Source: Streptomyces sp. GS7 (GTDB taxonomy: Bacteria > Actinomycetota > Actinomycetes > Streptomycetales > Streptomycetaceae). From it: a DNA stretch of 64,000 bases. The stretch lies in contig NZ_CP047146.1 of the NCBI RefSeq assembly GCF_009834125.1, forward strand, positions 5,263,501 to 5,327,500, written 5' to 3'. Both the position numbers and the translations under genes were made by a program. The first letter of the stretch is position 1. Every line of letters begins with the position of its first letter. Below the pieces are notes generated by a model. That model worked only from the letters and a program-made list of their open reading frames with translations, made no database searches and was not told the DNA's origin. Below are positions 7,368-15,548 of the stretch, piece after piece.

Positions 7368-9067
7368 GCCCTGCCTCCCTCGCCGACCGGGTCGGTGCCG
7401 GTCAGCCGCTCCCAGAGTGTGTGGTCCTGTCGGAACAGCCGATCCTTGACCTGGGTCGGCCGGATGCCGGTGGCGACGCTGGCGTGCCAGTCACGCAGGA
7501 AGGCGTCGCCGTCCAGGCGCCGCACGGCCACGGGGTCCAACCGGCCGGCCGAACGTGCCGTCCGATAGGCCGCGGCCTCCCGGCCGATGGCCGTGTCCAG
7601 CTCGGAGGCGAAGCGATCCGTCTCCTGCTCGCTCCACTCGCCGCGGGCCGCGACGGCGAACTCGTAGTGCGCCACGGTGCCCTCGGGCCGGTCCGCCACC
7701 CGGCAGGCGGCGTTGCGGACGTCGAGGCCGGTGGCCTGGGCGGCCGCGGCGAGCGCGCGGATGACCTGGGCGTCGCGAAGCCGCTCTCCGACGGCATCCG
7801 ACCGGGTGCTCCGGCCCGCGTACTCCACCCGCGGCACGCCGCCGACCCGGTCGACGACCCGGACCACGTCGCCGACCGCATAGCGGTACAGACCGCCGAT
7901 GTGGCTGAAGATCACGTGGTAGTCGCGGCCCGGCTCCAGCTCGTTCATGGTCAGGGTCGAGGAGTCGGGCCCGATGTCGGACTCGGCGTCCAGGAATTCA
8001 TAGGCCGACGCGGTCACCACCAGGGAGCCTGCGGAGCCGTGCCGGTCGAGGGCGACACCGGCGGGCCCCTCGGACGCGGCGACGGGCGCCGGCAGCGTGG
8101 CCACGCCGGGACCGAACTCCTCACGCAGCCGCGGCAGGTAGAGCGACGCCATCCCCGTCGTCCAGAGGAACAGTGCCCGCAGGTGAGGCCAGACATGGGC
8201 CGGGCGCACCGTCCCGAAGTGGTCGGCCAGCCGCTCCAGCCTGGCCGCTCGCTCCGGATCGGGGCTGCCGTACGGCACCCCGCCGAGCGTGCCGTCGCGG
8301 ATCTCCTTGACCAGCCGGGGCCACCAGAGGTTCAGCTGGTAGGGCAGGGCGGCCACCATCGCCGGGTTGATCCCGATGACGCAGCGGACATCGCTCTCCA
8401 CGGCGAGGCGCAGCCGCAGGTAGGTCTTCTCCAGGTGGTCGTTCTCGTCGACGGGCACCGGGAGCGTGCCCCAGTGCGCGAACGTGCCGGGCTCGGCGGA
8501 CAGCGGCTCGCCGAACCTGCTGCCGAGGTCGACCTGGCTGGCGCCGACATGGGGCCGGCCCGAGGCCGTGGTCGGGGGCGCGGGACGCGGGTCGTGTTTG
8601 AGGTTCAATACCGCGTCCGGTCGGTCGAGCACATCGGGGAAGTGCTCGATCAGCGGGGCCCAGGCCGCGTAGTAGAACGGGAAGAAGGTCCGGCGCATGA
8701 AACCGGCGGTGACCGGGATCTTCTTGTGGGCGCCTGTGGTACCGCTGCTGGTGAAGTACACCGCGGGGTCGTCCGCGCTCAGCAGGTTGCTCTCGCCCGC
8801 CGCCATCCGCTCGATCCAGGGTGCCAGCGCCGCGTAGTCGTTGATCGGCACCGCCTTGCGGAAGTCGTCCAGGGATCGGATCGCACCGAAGGAGTGGGCG
8901 CGACCGTACTCGGTGTCGGCGTTGTACTCCAACAGCTCGGCGAGAACCCGGCGTTGGTGCCCGTCCGCGTCCGCGAGCGCGGCTCTGAGGCTCGCGCGTT
9001 CGCCCAGGACCCGCTCTCTGTAGCTGCGCATCCGGGCCGGATCAGTCCATAAGTCAGCCGATTTCAC
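7364..9067 (-). CDS. GH3-family acyl-acid amido synthetase
   Basis: A 567-residue member of the GH3 (auxin-responsive promoter) family, which activates carboxylic acids as acyl-adenylates and joins them to amines or amino acids. The ATP-binding signature FTSSGTTGAHKKIPVT is clear and is followed by the GH3-typical FFPFYYAAW region, DYHVIFSHIGGLYRYAVGD (residues near 370-390) and the C-terminal lid. Length fits the family. The start is GTG (9067), inside the 3' end of the kinase gene (14-nt overlap) with GGTGATGG upstream. In plants GH3 enzymes conjugate hormones; in bacteria few are characterised. Here it is the likely bond-forming enzyme of the operon. Confidence 0.88.
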   Translation of the reverse strand: MKSADLWTDPARMRSYRERVLGERASLRAALADADGHQRRVLAELLEYNADTEYGRAHSFGAIRSLDDFRKAVPINDYAALAPWIERMAAGESNLLSADDPAVYFTSSGTTGAHKKIPVTAGFMRRTFFPFYYAAWAPLIEHFPDVLDRPDAVLNLKHDPRPAPPTTASGRPHVGASQVDLGSRFGEPLSAEPGTFAHWGTLPVPVDENDHLEKTYLRLRLAVESDVRCVIGINPAMVAALPYQLNLWWPRLVKEIRDGTLGGVPYGSPDPERAARLERLADHFGTVRPAHVWPHLRALFLWTTGMASLYLPRLREEFGPGVATLPAPVAASEGPAGVALDRHGSAGSLVVTASAYEFLDAESDIGPDSSTLTMNELEPGRDYHVIFSHIGGLYRYAVGDVVRVVDRVGGVPRVEYAGRSTRSDAVGERLRDAQVIRALAAAAQATGLDVRNAACRVADRPEGTVAHYEFAVAARGEWSEQETDRFASELDTAIGREAAAYRTARSAGRLDPVAVRRLDGDAFLRDWHASVATGIRPTQVKDRLFRQDHTLWERLTGTDPVGEGGRA

Positions 9068-9749
9068 GGCCCATCACCTCTCCTAGTATCTGCACGGTCC
9101 GCGAAACGTGTTCCTGCTCCTCGACGACGGTGACCGGGAGGTGCCGGACCTCTTCCCACATGGCCTCGCGCAGGTCGGACTGGAACTTCTCGAACGACGC
9201 CCGGTCGGGCTGCTCGCCGTAGTACTCCAGGGAGTTGGTCCCGGCCCCTTCGCCGCAGCGCTGCCAGGCCGTGGCAGTCGACACCTCCAGGAAGACCACC
9301 TGGCGCGGCTGCGGAAAGGTGCGCCACCAGTCGAACAGGGGATGGCTGTCGACTCCGGCCAGCCGGCACTTGGCGAGGATCTTGTAGTAGTAGGAGTCGA
9401 CCAGAACCGGTGCTCCGCCCGGGCTGCGCTCGATGCTGTCGCGCAGATGGACCGTCGCCGTCTGCAGCAGGCTGACCATGAAGTCAAGGGAGTAGCCGTC
9501 GTGCAGATCCGGCAGGACGTCGGCGACCAGGTTGCGGCGCAGTCTTCCGATCAGGGCGTGGCCGGGATCCAGGAACTCGTCGTCGAGGGAGACGACGTTC
9601 CAGGAGGGCGAGCGCTCGGCGAGTTCCGTCAGCGCGGACGACTTGCCGGCATAGTCGGTGCCGAGCAGCACGACGAACGGGGGTGTGGTGCGCAGCGCAC
9701 CGGCCCCGGAGCCGCGGGTGGCCGTAAGGCTCGCGATGTCCCGCGTCAT
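9054..9749 (-). CDS. P-loop kinase-like protein (thymidylate-kinase fold)
   Basis: A 231-residue P-loop NTPase. The Walker A motif is GTDYAGKSS near residue 30, followed by VSLDDEFLDPGHALIGRL and the DFMVSLLQTATVHLRDSIER helix; VLVDSYYYKILAK resembles the DR(Y)-type region of nucleotide kinases. The C-terminal half has a QVVFLEV strand and a lid-like arginine region. The nearest recognisable fold is thymidylate kinase-like, but it is unlikely to be a housekeeping dTMP kinase given the context. ATG at 9749 with GGAG upstream. It is the first gene of the seven-gene operon; it may phosphorylate a small-molecule intermediate. Confidence 0.75.
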   Translation of the reverse strand: MTRDIASLTATRGSGAGALRTTPPFVVLLGTDYAGKSSALTELAERSPSWNVVSLDDEFLDPGHALIGRLRRNLVADVLPDLHDGYSLDFMVSLLQTATVHLRDSIERSPGGAPVLVDSYYYKILAKCRLAGVDSHPLFDWWRTFPQPRQVVFLEVSTATAWQRCGEGAGTNSLEYYGEQPDRASFEKFQSDLREAMWEEVRHLPVTVVEEQEHVSRTVQILGEVMGREIG

Positions 9750-10007
9750 CGGCGCGTCTCCGTGCCGGGACAGTGCTCCCCGGCACCACGAAAGCTGCGC
9801 CGTAAGTGGTATTCAGCCGCGCGCACCGGCCTGCGCACCGGATGACGGTGCCTTCTCCGTCTGGAATAACTCAATGGGTCAGGGCCAGTGGGTCGTAAAC
9901 CGGAACCTGCCGAAGTCGACACGCTTTTCCCCCGCTTCTGAAGTGTGGTTCCATCGGCTCGCGCAGTCCGTCCCCCTGCCGAGCCCGCGGCTTTGCCGAC
10001 CCGACAG

Positions 10008-10036
10008 ACGTTAGTTCGGCTTTCGCTGTGGATCAA
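10008..10036 (-). promoter_or_regulatory. Candidate promoter of the GH3 operon
   Basis: On the minus strand TTGATC (10036-10031) and TAACGT (10013-10008) are separated by exactly 17 nt, a plausible sigma-70-type promoter about 260 nt upstream of the kinase ATG. Just beyond it lie two direct TTGACA copies (plus strand, 10040 and 10053), which might belong to an operator or to an opposite promoter. Judged by eye only. Confidence 0.35.
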
Positions 10037-11172
10037 GCCTTGACATTGATCATTGACAGAGCACCCCTCCGCTGCACAGCGTCCGGACTAGCGGATCGCC
10101 GTATTCCGCACACGGAAATCCCCCGGCGGGGCCGGGTCACAGGCGAGGAGTCGTGACGCCGTGACCGCCGAACCAAAATGGATTAATCCCGGCAACCCGG
10201 TCACGATGTGCCCGCACCGGACGGAGGGCGATCAGGACTCGCCGGTCACCGGAGGCCGAATCGGTCGATGGCGGACCCCGCCTCACCGGGCGGCGATATC
10301 CGTTCTCGACAGCAAAGGGAGCCGCCGAGAAGCACACTCACACGCGATGGCGAATGCCGTACGGTCAAGGAATTCGAGACGCTTCCCCCTCACATCCCGG
10401 AGCGACCCACGGACTCTTCCCGAACCGGAAACGTGACACCTCACGAAAGGCGATTCCCAGCAAATACGCCGCCGTTTCCCGGCTATGGCCTCGCGTATTC
10501 GCCCCGCGGTGTACGGATCTGCTGCGGCAGCGTACGTAACGGCCCTGCGGTGGCACCTGAAGCACCCTTGCGGCCAGCCGTCGGGCACCCTGCCCAATTC
10601 ACCGCAGTGCACAGACATTCTCCTTGCGCGCCTCGAACGTTTCGGCGTGACAGCGCACGGTTCGCCGTCCGGAACCAGGTCGGCCGCCATGCGGACGCCG
10701 CCGCCCACCGCGCGACACGGGTGGGACGGGAGGGTGCGCCGCACTCCGGCCGGGTCGTGGTGCCGACGGGGCGTGCGCAAGGCGGCGGGCGGGCAGAGAA
10801 CTCTGCCAGATGCCTTTGCCATTTCGGACCATGCAGGTGAACAGCCGTGGAACAGACATGCGGGCGAGGGCCTTCTCGGCGTCTATCGCCCTTGCACCGT
10901 TGGGACCGGTGCGGGCACTTGCGTGACGGCCCCGGAAGCCCAACTCGGTTCCGGCGGCGTGGGTTTCCCGTTGATACCCGCGCGGGGCCAAAAGGCAAAG
11001 TCCATGAAGTTACGGGCTTTTCGCCTCTGTTCGAGAGGATGTCAATGCCGAGGGTGGCTCGCAGGTGCGGCGGTCGACGCGCAGGCTCCGGTACGCGTAG
11101 CGGGATTCCCGCCGAAGCCTCGTCGCACAGGACCACGACCGTCATGCGTCGCGCCTCATGCGCCAACGCTAC

Positions 11173-11202
11173 GGCGTCCGCCCCGAACCCGGGGCGGACG
11201 CC
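11173..11202 (-). terminator. Rho-independent-like hairpin
   Basis: A perfect 12-bp stem (GGCGTCCGCCCC and its complement) encloses the 6-nt loop GAACCC. It lies 31 bp beyond the stop codon of the small membrane protein gene. There is no U-tract, as is usual in streptomycetes. Confidence 0.75.
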
Positions 11203-11233
11203 GCGCTGTTGCCTTTCCGGTACGCGACCGCAG

Positions 11234-11746
11234 CTACTTCCGCGGAGCGGTCCTGAACGCCGCCGCCTCCGTCTCCTCCGGCGTACGGTTCTCCGCCCGC
11301 CGGTTGAAGCCCTTCCCGGTGGATGCCACCTGCGACGTCGACGGCCGGCGGTGAGGGTCCTTCCAGCGAGGGGCGAGGACGGCGATGGTTGCCAGACCGA
11401 TCGCAAGAGGAAGTTCGCACAAGGCGGCCATGGCCACCGCTTCCACATGGTCGGTGCCCTTGGCTGCGGTGGTCACATCGAACCAGGCATCCAGTGCGAA
11501 GAGCGTGGCGGTGGCCGAAGCAATGGGGCCTGCCGCGGTGCGCCGATACCAGATCAGTACACCGGTGAGCAGCAAGCCGGCCACTTCCATGGCGTCCAGC
11601 CCGATCCAGGCGGTGTCCCAGTTGCGGACCCTGGCATGGCTTTTCAGGGTCAGTCCAAGGATCACCATCCAGACGGCCAGCACCAACGCCACGCCGACCA
11701 GGCCCCAGACCACTCGCCGCCGGTTACCCCCCACACGCGCGAACAC
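11234..11746 (-). CDS. Small four-helix membrane protein of unknown function
   Basis: A 170-residue conserved-looking integral membrane protein. Four hydrophobic stretches are visible: VVWGLVGVALVLAVWMVILG, MEVAGLLLTGVLIWY, a helix around SATATLFALDAWFDV, and ALCELPLAIGLATIAVLAP, followed by a charged cytoplasmic tail (PRWKDPHRRPSTSQ). I prefer the GTG at 11746, which has AGGAG at proper distance; a GTG 6 nt upstream sits too close to the same ribosome site. No catalytic motif is seen. It ends 31 bp before a strong hairpin and is the only convincing gene in a 2.5-kb gene-poor stretch. Confidence 0.7.
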   Translation of the reverse strand: MFARVGGNRRRVVWGLVGVALVLAVWMVILGLTLKSHARVRNWDTAWIGLDAMEVAGLLLTGVLIWYRRTAAGPIASATATLFALDAWFDVTTAAKGTDHVEAVAMAALCELPLAIGLATIAVLAPRWKDPHRRPSTSQVASTGKGFNRRAENRTPEETEAAAFRTAPRK

Positions 11747-11752
11747 GATCAC

Positions 11753-12294
11753 TCCTGCCTTTCCCCTGTCCGTTGCGGCACCGGCAGCGGGACGTCTGCC
11801 GTTCGCGACCTCATGGGCCGGGGCAGATCACGCACGGTGCCTCCCTGTTCCTGTGGCACGGACGGCCTCCCCACGCCTTCCGCACCCTCACAGGGAGAAC
11901 ATAGCCAGCCATCTTGTGGGTTGTCTGTGGAGCTGCCGGGTGCACCGGCAGGGCCGGCCGACCCGGGCGCCGCGTCCGCACCGCTCATCTCCACCGAGCA
12001 AGCTCTCCTGGCCCGCACGGGCCCCACCCTCGCGATGTCCGGCGTGGGGGTCCGTAGCGGTTGCCCTTTGGCTGACCGGGTACTGCCGGTGGCCACCTAC
12101 CGGCGCACGAACCTCACGCCGCGGCAGATCGCGCCGCGGTCGCGCCTTCACGGGATAAACCCCGCCGCATACGGGACGGCCTTCAGCCGGCCGTGTCTCC
12201 GGCATGGTCGCATGGTCGGTGTCAGAGCCGTTTCAGTCATTTGTCAGGTCCGTCGGCGACTGTGACGGCAACAACCGCCACGAAAGGAATCCCG
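11753..12294. other. Interval holding a transposase remnant, otherwise no gene
   Basis: About 540 bp between the small membrane protein and the P450. Apart from the transposase-like fragment listed separately, no open frame looks genuine. The last 30 bp carry the P450 ribosome-binding site. Confidence 0.5.
11975..12180 (+). pseudogene. IS5-like transposase N-terminal remnant
   Basis: One frame reads LISTEQALLARTGP and then PLADRVLPVATYRRTNLTPRQIAP (about 12065-12135, shown in two parts). This resembles the conserved LPLADRVLLVAAYWRTNLT and LRQLAPLFGVSK segment before the DDE domain in a common streptomycete transposase family. After that the homology collapses and no DDE domain follows. I saw no flanking inverted repeats or target duplication. 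It is a degraded relic marking past IS activity next to the P450. Confidence 0.55.
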
Positions 12295-13509
12295 ATGACT
12301 CAAACGCTTCCCATCCCGCACGGCCTCCCGACGGAGCGCGACGCGGGCCCCTTCGCCCCGCCCCGCCAGATCGCCCGGCTGCGCGAGGCCCGCCCGGTCA
12401 GCCCGATGGTCTTCCCCGACGGTCACGAGGGCTGGCTCGTCACCGGCTACGACGCGGTCCGCCGGCTCATGGCCGACACCCGGTTCAGCTCCCGCCATGA
12501 CATCGGCGTTCTCCACGTGCCAGGCATGCCCGCCGCCACCGAACCGTCCCCGCAAGTGCCGGGCTTATTCATCGCCATGGACCCGCCGGACCACACCCGG
12601 CTGCGGCGCAAGCTCACCGGCGCCTTCACCGTCACACGCATGAAGCAGCTCGAAGAACACATCCGCGACATCACCGAGCGGCAGCTGGACGAGATGGCGC
12701 GCCTTGCCCCGCCGGTCGACCTGGTCAGGGAGTTCGCGCTGCCGGTGCCCTCGCTGGTGATCTGCGAACTGCTCGGTGTCCCCTACGAGGACCGGGACAA
12801 CTTCCAGGTCAACTCCGCCAAGTTCCTGGTCAAGGACCAGTCCCTCAAGGAGCAGATGGCGGCGTACGGCGCGCTGACCGCGTACCTCGCCGAACTGGTC
12901 ACGCGTAAACGCGCCGAGCCCGGCGACGACCTACTGTCCGACCTGGCCCGCCATGACGACCTCACCATCGAGGAACTGACCGGCATCGCCTCCCTGCTGC
13001 TGCTCGCGGGCCACGAGACCACCGCCAACATGCTGGCACTGGGCACCTTCGCGCTCCTGGAGCACCCCGAGCAGATGGCCGAACTGCGCGCCAACCCGGA
13101 CCTGATGCCCGATGCCGTCGAGGAACTCCTGCGCTACCTCTCCGTCGCCGACATCTTCTACCGCTACGCCACGGAGGACACCGAACTCGGCGGTGAAACG
13201 ATCGGCAAGGGATCGACCGTCATTGTCTCGCTGCTGGCCGCCAACCACGACCCGGAGCGCTTCGACAGCCCCGACACCCTGGACGTCCACCGCAAGGCCC
13301 GCGGCCACCTGTCCTTCGGCCACGGCATCCACCAGTGCCTCGGCCAGCAACTCGCCCGCGTCGAAATGCGTGCCGGATTCACCACACTGGTACGCCGCTT
13401 CCCGACCCTCGAACTCGCCATCCCCACCCGCGAGGTGAAACTCAAGACCGACATGAACATCTACGGCGTCCACGAACTGCCCGTCACCTGGACGGAAACG
13501 GCCCGGTAG
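12295..13509 (+). CDS. Cytochrome P450 (orphan)
   Basis: A 404-residue soluble bacterial P450. The I-helix oxygen-activation motif is AGHETT, the K-helix ExxR lies in EELLRY, and the haem loop is FGHGIHQCLGQ with Cys348 as ligand. The early MDPPDHTRLRRKLTGAFT segment is typical of CYP105/CYP107-like enzymes. ATG at 12295 follows GAAAGGAA at good distance; the longer upstream frame is not conserved. No ferredoxin or reductase gene is adjacent, so it must borrow redox partners. It lies alone between an IS relic and a convergent lipase, so its pathway is unknown. Confidence 0.93.
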   Translation: MTQTLPIPHGLPTERDAGPFAPPRQIARLREARPVSPMVFPDGHEGWLVTGYDAVRRLMADTRFSSRHDIGVLHVPGMPAATEPSPQVPGLFIAMDPPDHTRLRRKLTGAFTVTRMKQLEEHIRDITERQLDEMARLAPPVDLVREFALPVPSLVICELLGVPYEDRDNFQVNSAKFLVKDQSLKEQMAAYGALTAYLAELVTRKRAEPGDDLLSDLARHDDLTIEELTGIASLLLLAGHETTANMLALGTFALLEHPEQMAELRANPDLMPDAVEELLRYLSVADIFYRYATEDTELGGETIGKGSTVIVSLLAANHDPERFDSPDTLDVHRKARGHLSFGHGIHQCLGQQLARVEMRAGFTTLVRRFPTLELAIPTREVKLKTDMNIYGVHELPVTWTETAR

Positions 13510-13793
13510 GCGAGAACCGCCGGCCGAGCGCGCCACCTCAGTGAGAACGCGCCTTCAGGGCCTGTCTTGTGGATCATTCCAATGGGCGGCGAAACCCAGC
13601 ACAGTTCCGCAGGGCAGGCCCTGGGACTTGTCCGGGCAATCGTGCGACCGCGTCGTACTCGACGCGTTGATGAGGGCATGGGGCGCGGTGATGCGACGGA
13701 CAGGGAGCATGGGGGCGCGGACCCCGAACGTGCCCGACCGGCCATGCCCCCGGAACTTGCGGTGTCGGCGCCCGCGGGGACCAGCCATGATCA
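13510..13793. other. Short interval, possible IS scar
   Basis: About 280 bp between the convergent P450 and lipase. It begins with GGCCTGTCTTGTGGATCAT, which resembles terminal sequences I associate with streptomycete insertion elements, and an open minus-strand frame runs into it without a start or known domain. No gene is supported. Confidence 0.3.
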
Positions 13794-14783
13794 CTAATAG
13801 GCGCAGGTGGTGGGGGTGGCGTGGGCGGGGTCGAGGGCGTTGGCTGTCTCGTGGAAGGCGAGCCGGTCGATCAGCCCGAGCGAGCCGTGTCCGGAGACGT
13901 CGAGTGGACACAGGTCCTGCAGCACGACGTTGTGGACGTCGGAGCCGTGCAGGAACTCCGAGCGATGCGGCGTGATCATCTCGTCGTACCGAGTGGCGAT
14001 GACCGTGTAACGAACACCGGGAACGGTGTCACCACCCGCATTCAGACGCCTCAACAAAGGCGAGCCGGACTCCTGCTCGGTCACCGCCGGAACAAGCCCA
14101 TGCAAGACCCTCCTCACGCCCGGAGCAGAATCCAACAACGTGATCAACCCATGCAGATCGGTACCATGATTATTGGGAGCCAGCCCGACCAACGTGTGCA
14201 CCTTGCGACGGCCGCCATAGAACTTCAGATACACCCGCGACATCATCCCGCCCTGCGAATGCCCGACGATGTCGACCTTCCGCGCCCCCGTCGCCGCCAA
14301 AACCCGATCGACATACACACCGAGCTGCCGAGCCGAAGCATCGATCGAACCCACCCCACCCACCACCGGCAGACCAAGCAACCCGCCATAGGTGAAGGAG
14401 AAGACACAGTACCCACGCGCCATCAAATAAGGCGCCAGACCAAGCCAGTTGTCGACCCCGTTACCAAGAGTGCCATGCACCAGGACCACCGGACGGGGAT
14501 GAGCGGCCGAGGGCCTGCAGGAAAAGTCATTCCAACCACCACGGCCCACGCCGGCCCATCCCCCACGAGGCACGACCCCACCAACCGACGGCCTGAACAC
14601 AAACGACCCCGACGAACCCCCCACCAAAGCGGTCGACGACGCCGGACGGGGAAGGCCGACCGACCTGCCACCAGAAACCTCCAACGGCGAGAGGGCAGCG
14701 GCGACAGGGGAAACCGCGGCCATACCCGTGACCAGGCCAAACACCGGAAGAGCGGCGAGCAGTCTCGACCAACGCAGCTTCAC
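13794..14783 (-). CDS. Secreted lipase/esterase, class 2 lipase-like
   Basis: A 329-residue exported alpha/beta hydrolase. A signal peptide is evident (KLRWSRLLAALPVFGLVTG then alanine-rich cleavage region near residue 30). The domain starts with RPVVLVHGTLGNGVDNW, then ARGYCVFSFTYGG, nucleophile elbow GHSQGG, an aspartate in ATRYDEMITPH and a histidine in VSGHGSLGL, matching the Lipase_2/EstA pattern. I chose GTG at 14783 because AAGGAG lies 6-7 nt before it and a nearby ATG is out of frame. The middle third has somewhat more A/T at third positions than neighbours. It likely hydrolyses extracellular esters or triglycerides. Confidence 0.88.
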   Translation of the reverse strand: MKLRWSRLLAALPVFGLVTGMAAVSPVAAALSPLEVSGGRSVGLPRPASSTALVGGSSGSFVFRPSVGGVVPRGGWAGVGRGGWNDFSCRPSAAHPRPVVLVHGTLGNGVDNWLGLAPYLMARGYCVFSFTYGGLLGLPVVGGVGSIDASARQLGVYVDRVLAATGARKVDIVGHSQGGMMSRVYLKFYGGRRKVHTLVGLAPNNHGTDLHGLITLLDSAPGVRRVLHGLVPAVTEQESGSPLLRRLNAGGDTVPGVRYTVIATRYDEMITPHRSEFLHGSDVHNVVLQDLCPLDVSGHGSLGLIDRLAFHETANALDPAHATPTTCAY

Positions 14784-14970
14784 GCCATGCTCCTTACAGG
14801 TGAGAGGACGCCGACACACACCGACAAACGCCCACACACGACACAGACCACAAAGGCCAACGTGACGAACCGCAAGTGGTTACGGATCGGTAGCCGTACG
14901 CACCAGCGGCCATGCCGAAGTCCGGCTCCGCCCCGGAGACCGGCGTTGCGCCCAGGCAGCGGGAGGGGCG

Positions 14971-15411
14971 TCAGGCGTTCTCCTCCATCGTCGGTCGCAG
15001 GCGTTGCAGCAGGGCGTAGAGCGTCGCGCTGTCGGCGTCACCCAGGGCGTCAAGGGCGCCGTGTGTCTCCTGCATCTCCTCGCGCACACAACGGATGATC
15101 TCGCGGCCCGCGTCCGTCGCGACGACGTTCTTCACCCGGCGGTCCGCGGGGTGAGCTTCACGGCGGACCAGCTCGCGGGCCTCCAGGCGGTCCACGATCC
15201 CCGTGACGTTCGACGCGTCGCAGACCAGCAGGGCGGCGAGGCCGCGCATCGGCAGCGGGCCGTCGAGCTGGGCGAGGACCTTGGCCTGCATGGCGGTGAG
15301 GCCGTGATGGGCGGCGGCAGCAGCGAAATCGCGCCATTGGGCGGTGCCGATAGCGGCGAGGAGCTCCAGCAGCTGGAGCTTGGTGGGGGCCGACGGGCCG
15401 GTGGCGCTCAT
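14971..15411 (-). CDS. MarR-family transcriptional regulator
   Basis: A 146-residue winged-helix regulator. The DNA-binding core is visible as AMQAKVLAQLDGPLPMRGLAALL, CDASNVTGIVDRLEARELVRRE (recognition helix) and the wing HPADRRVKNVVATDAG. It is divergent from the MFS exporter across a 137-bp region carrying repeated AAGTA/TACTT elements. By family it should be a homodimer repressing the exporter and itself, relieved by a small phenolic or drug-like ligand. ATG at 15411 chosen as the first residue after which homologous sequence begins; upstream residues cross the promoter. Confidence 0.9.
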   Translation of the reverse strand: MSATGPSAPTKLQLLELLAAIGTAQWRDFAAAAAHHGLTAMQAKVLAQLDGPLPMRGLAALLVCDASNVTGIVDRLEARELVRREAHPADRRVKNVVATDAGREIIRCVREEMQETHGALDALGDADSATLYALLQRLRPTMEENA

Positions 15412-15451
15412 AGCTGGAGCGTACCCAAGATGCTTCACATCATCAATTGTT

Positions 15452-15499
15452 TACTTGACCATCTTAAGTATCTCGGTCTACCGTCTGCGGAAGTACTTC
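15452..15499. promoter_or_regulatory. Candidate MarR operators between regulator and exporter
   Basis: TACTT (15452-15456) and AAGTA (15466-15470) form an inverted repeat with 9-nt spacer, and GAAGTACTTC (15490-15499) is a perfect 10-bp palindrome of the same half-site. The region is clearly more AT-rich than its surroundings. It lies midway between the divergent starts, as expected for MarR autoregulation. Confidence 0.5.
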
Positions 15500-15548
15500 A
15501 TGTCATCAAACATCTACGATCTGAAACACCGAGAAGGTCCCGCCAGCC

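Larger units (their letters stand above)
9750..11233. other. Long gene-poor interval between kinase operon and small membrane protein
   Basis: About 1.5 kb with no open frame showing consistent streptomycete codon bias. The open frames there are arginine- or proline-rich shadows on both strands. Locally lower GC (around 9850-10060 and 10160-10200) contains the candidate operon promoter. The only structured element seen is the terminator hairpin at 11173-11202. The interval could hold an unrecognised regulatory RNA or decayed DNA. Confidence 0.5.

Noticed and set aside
10283..10840. Open frames of 180-320 codons on both strands in the gene-poor region
   Set aside because: None has a ribosome site, consistent codon bias or family resemblance, and opposite-strand frames overlap each other.
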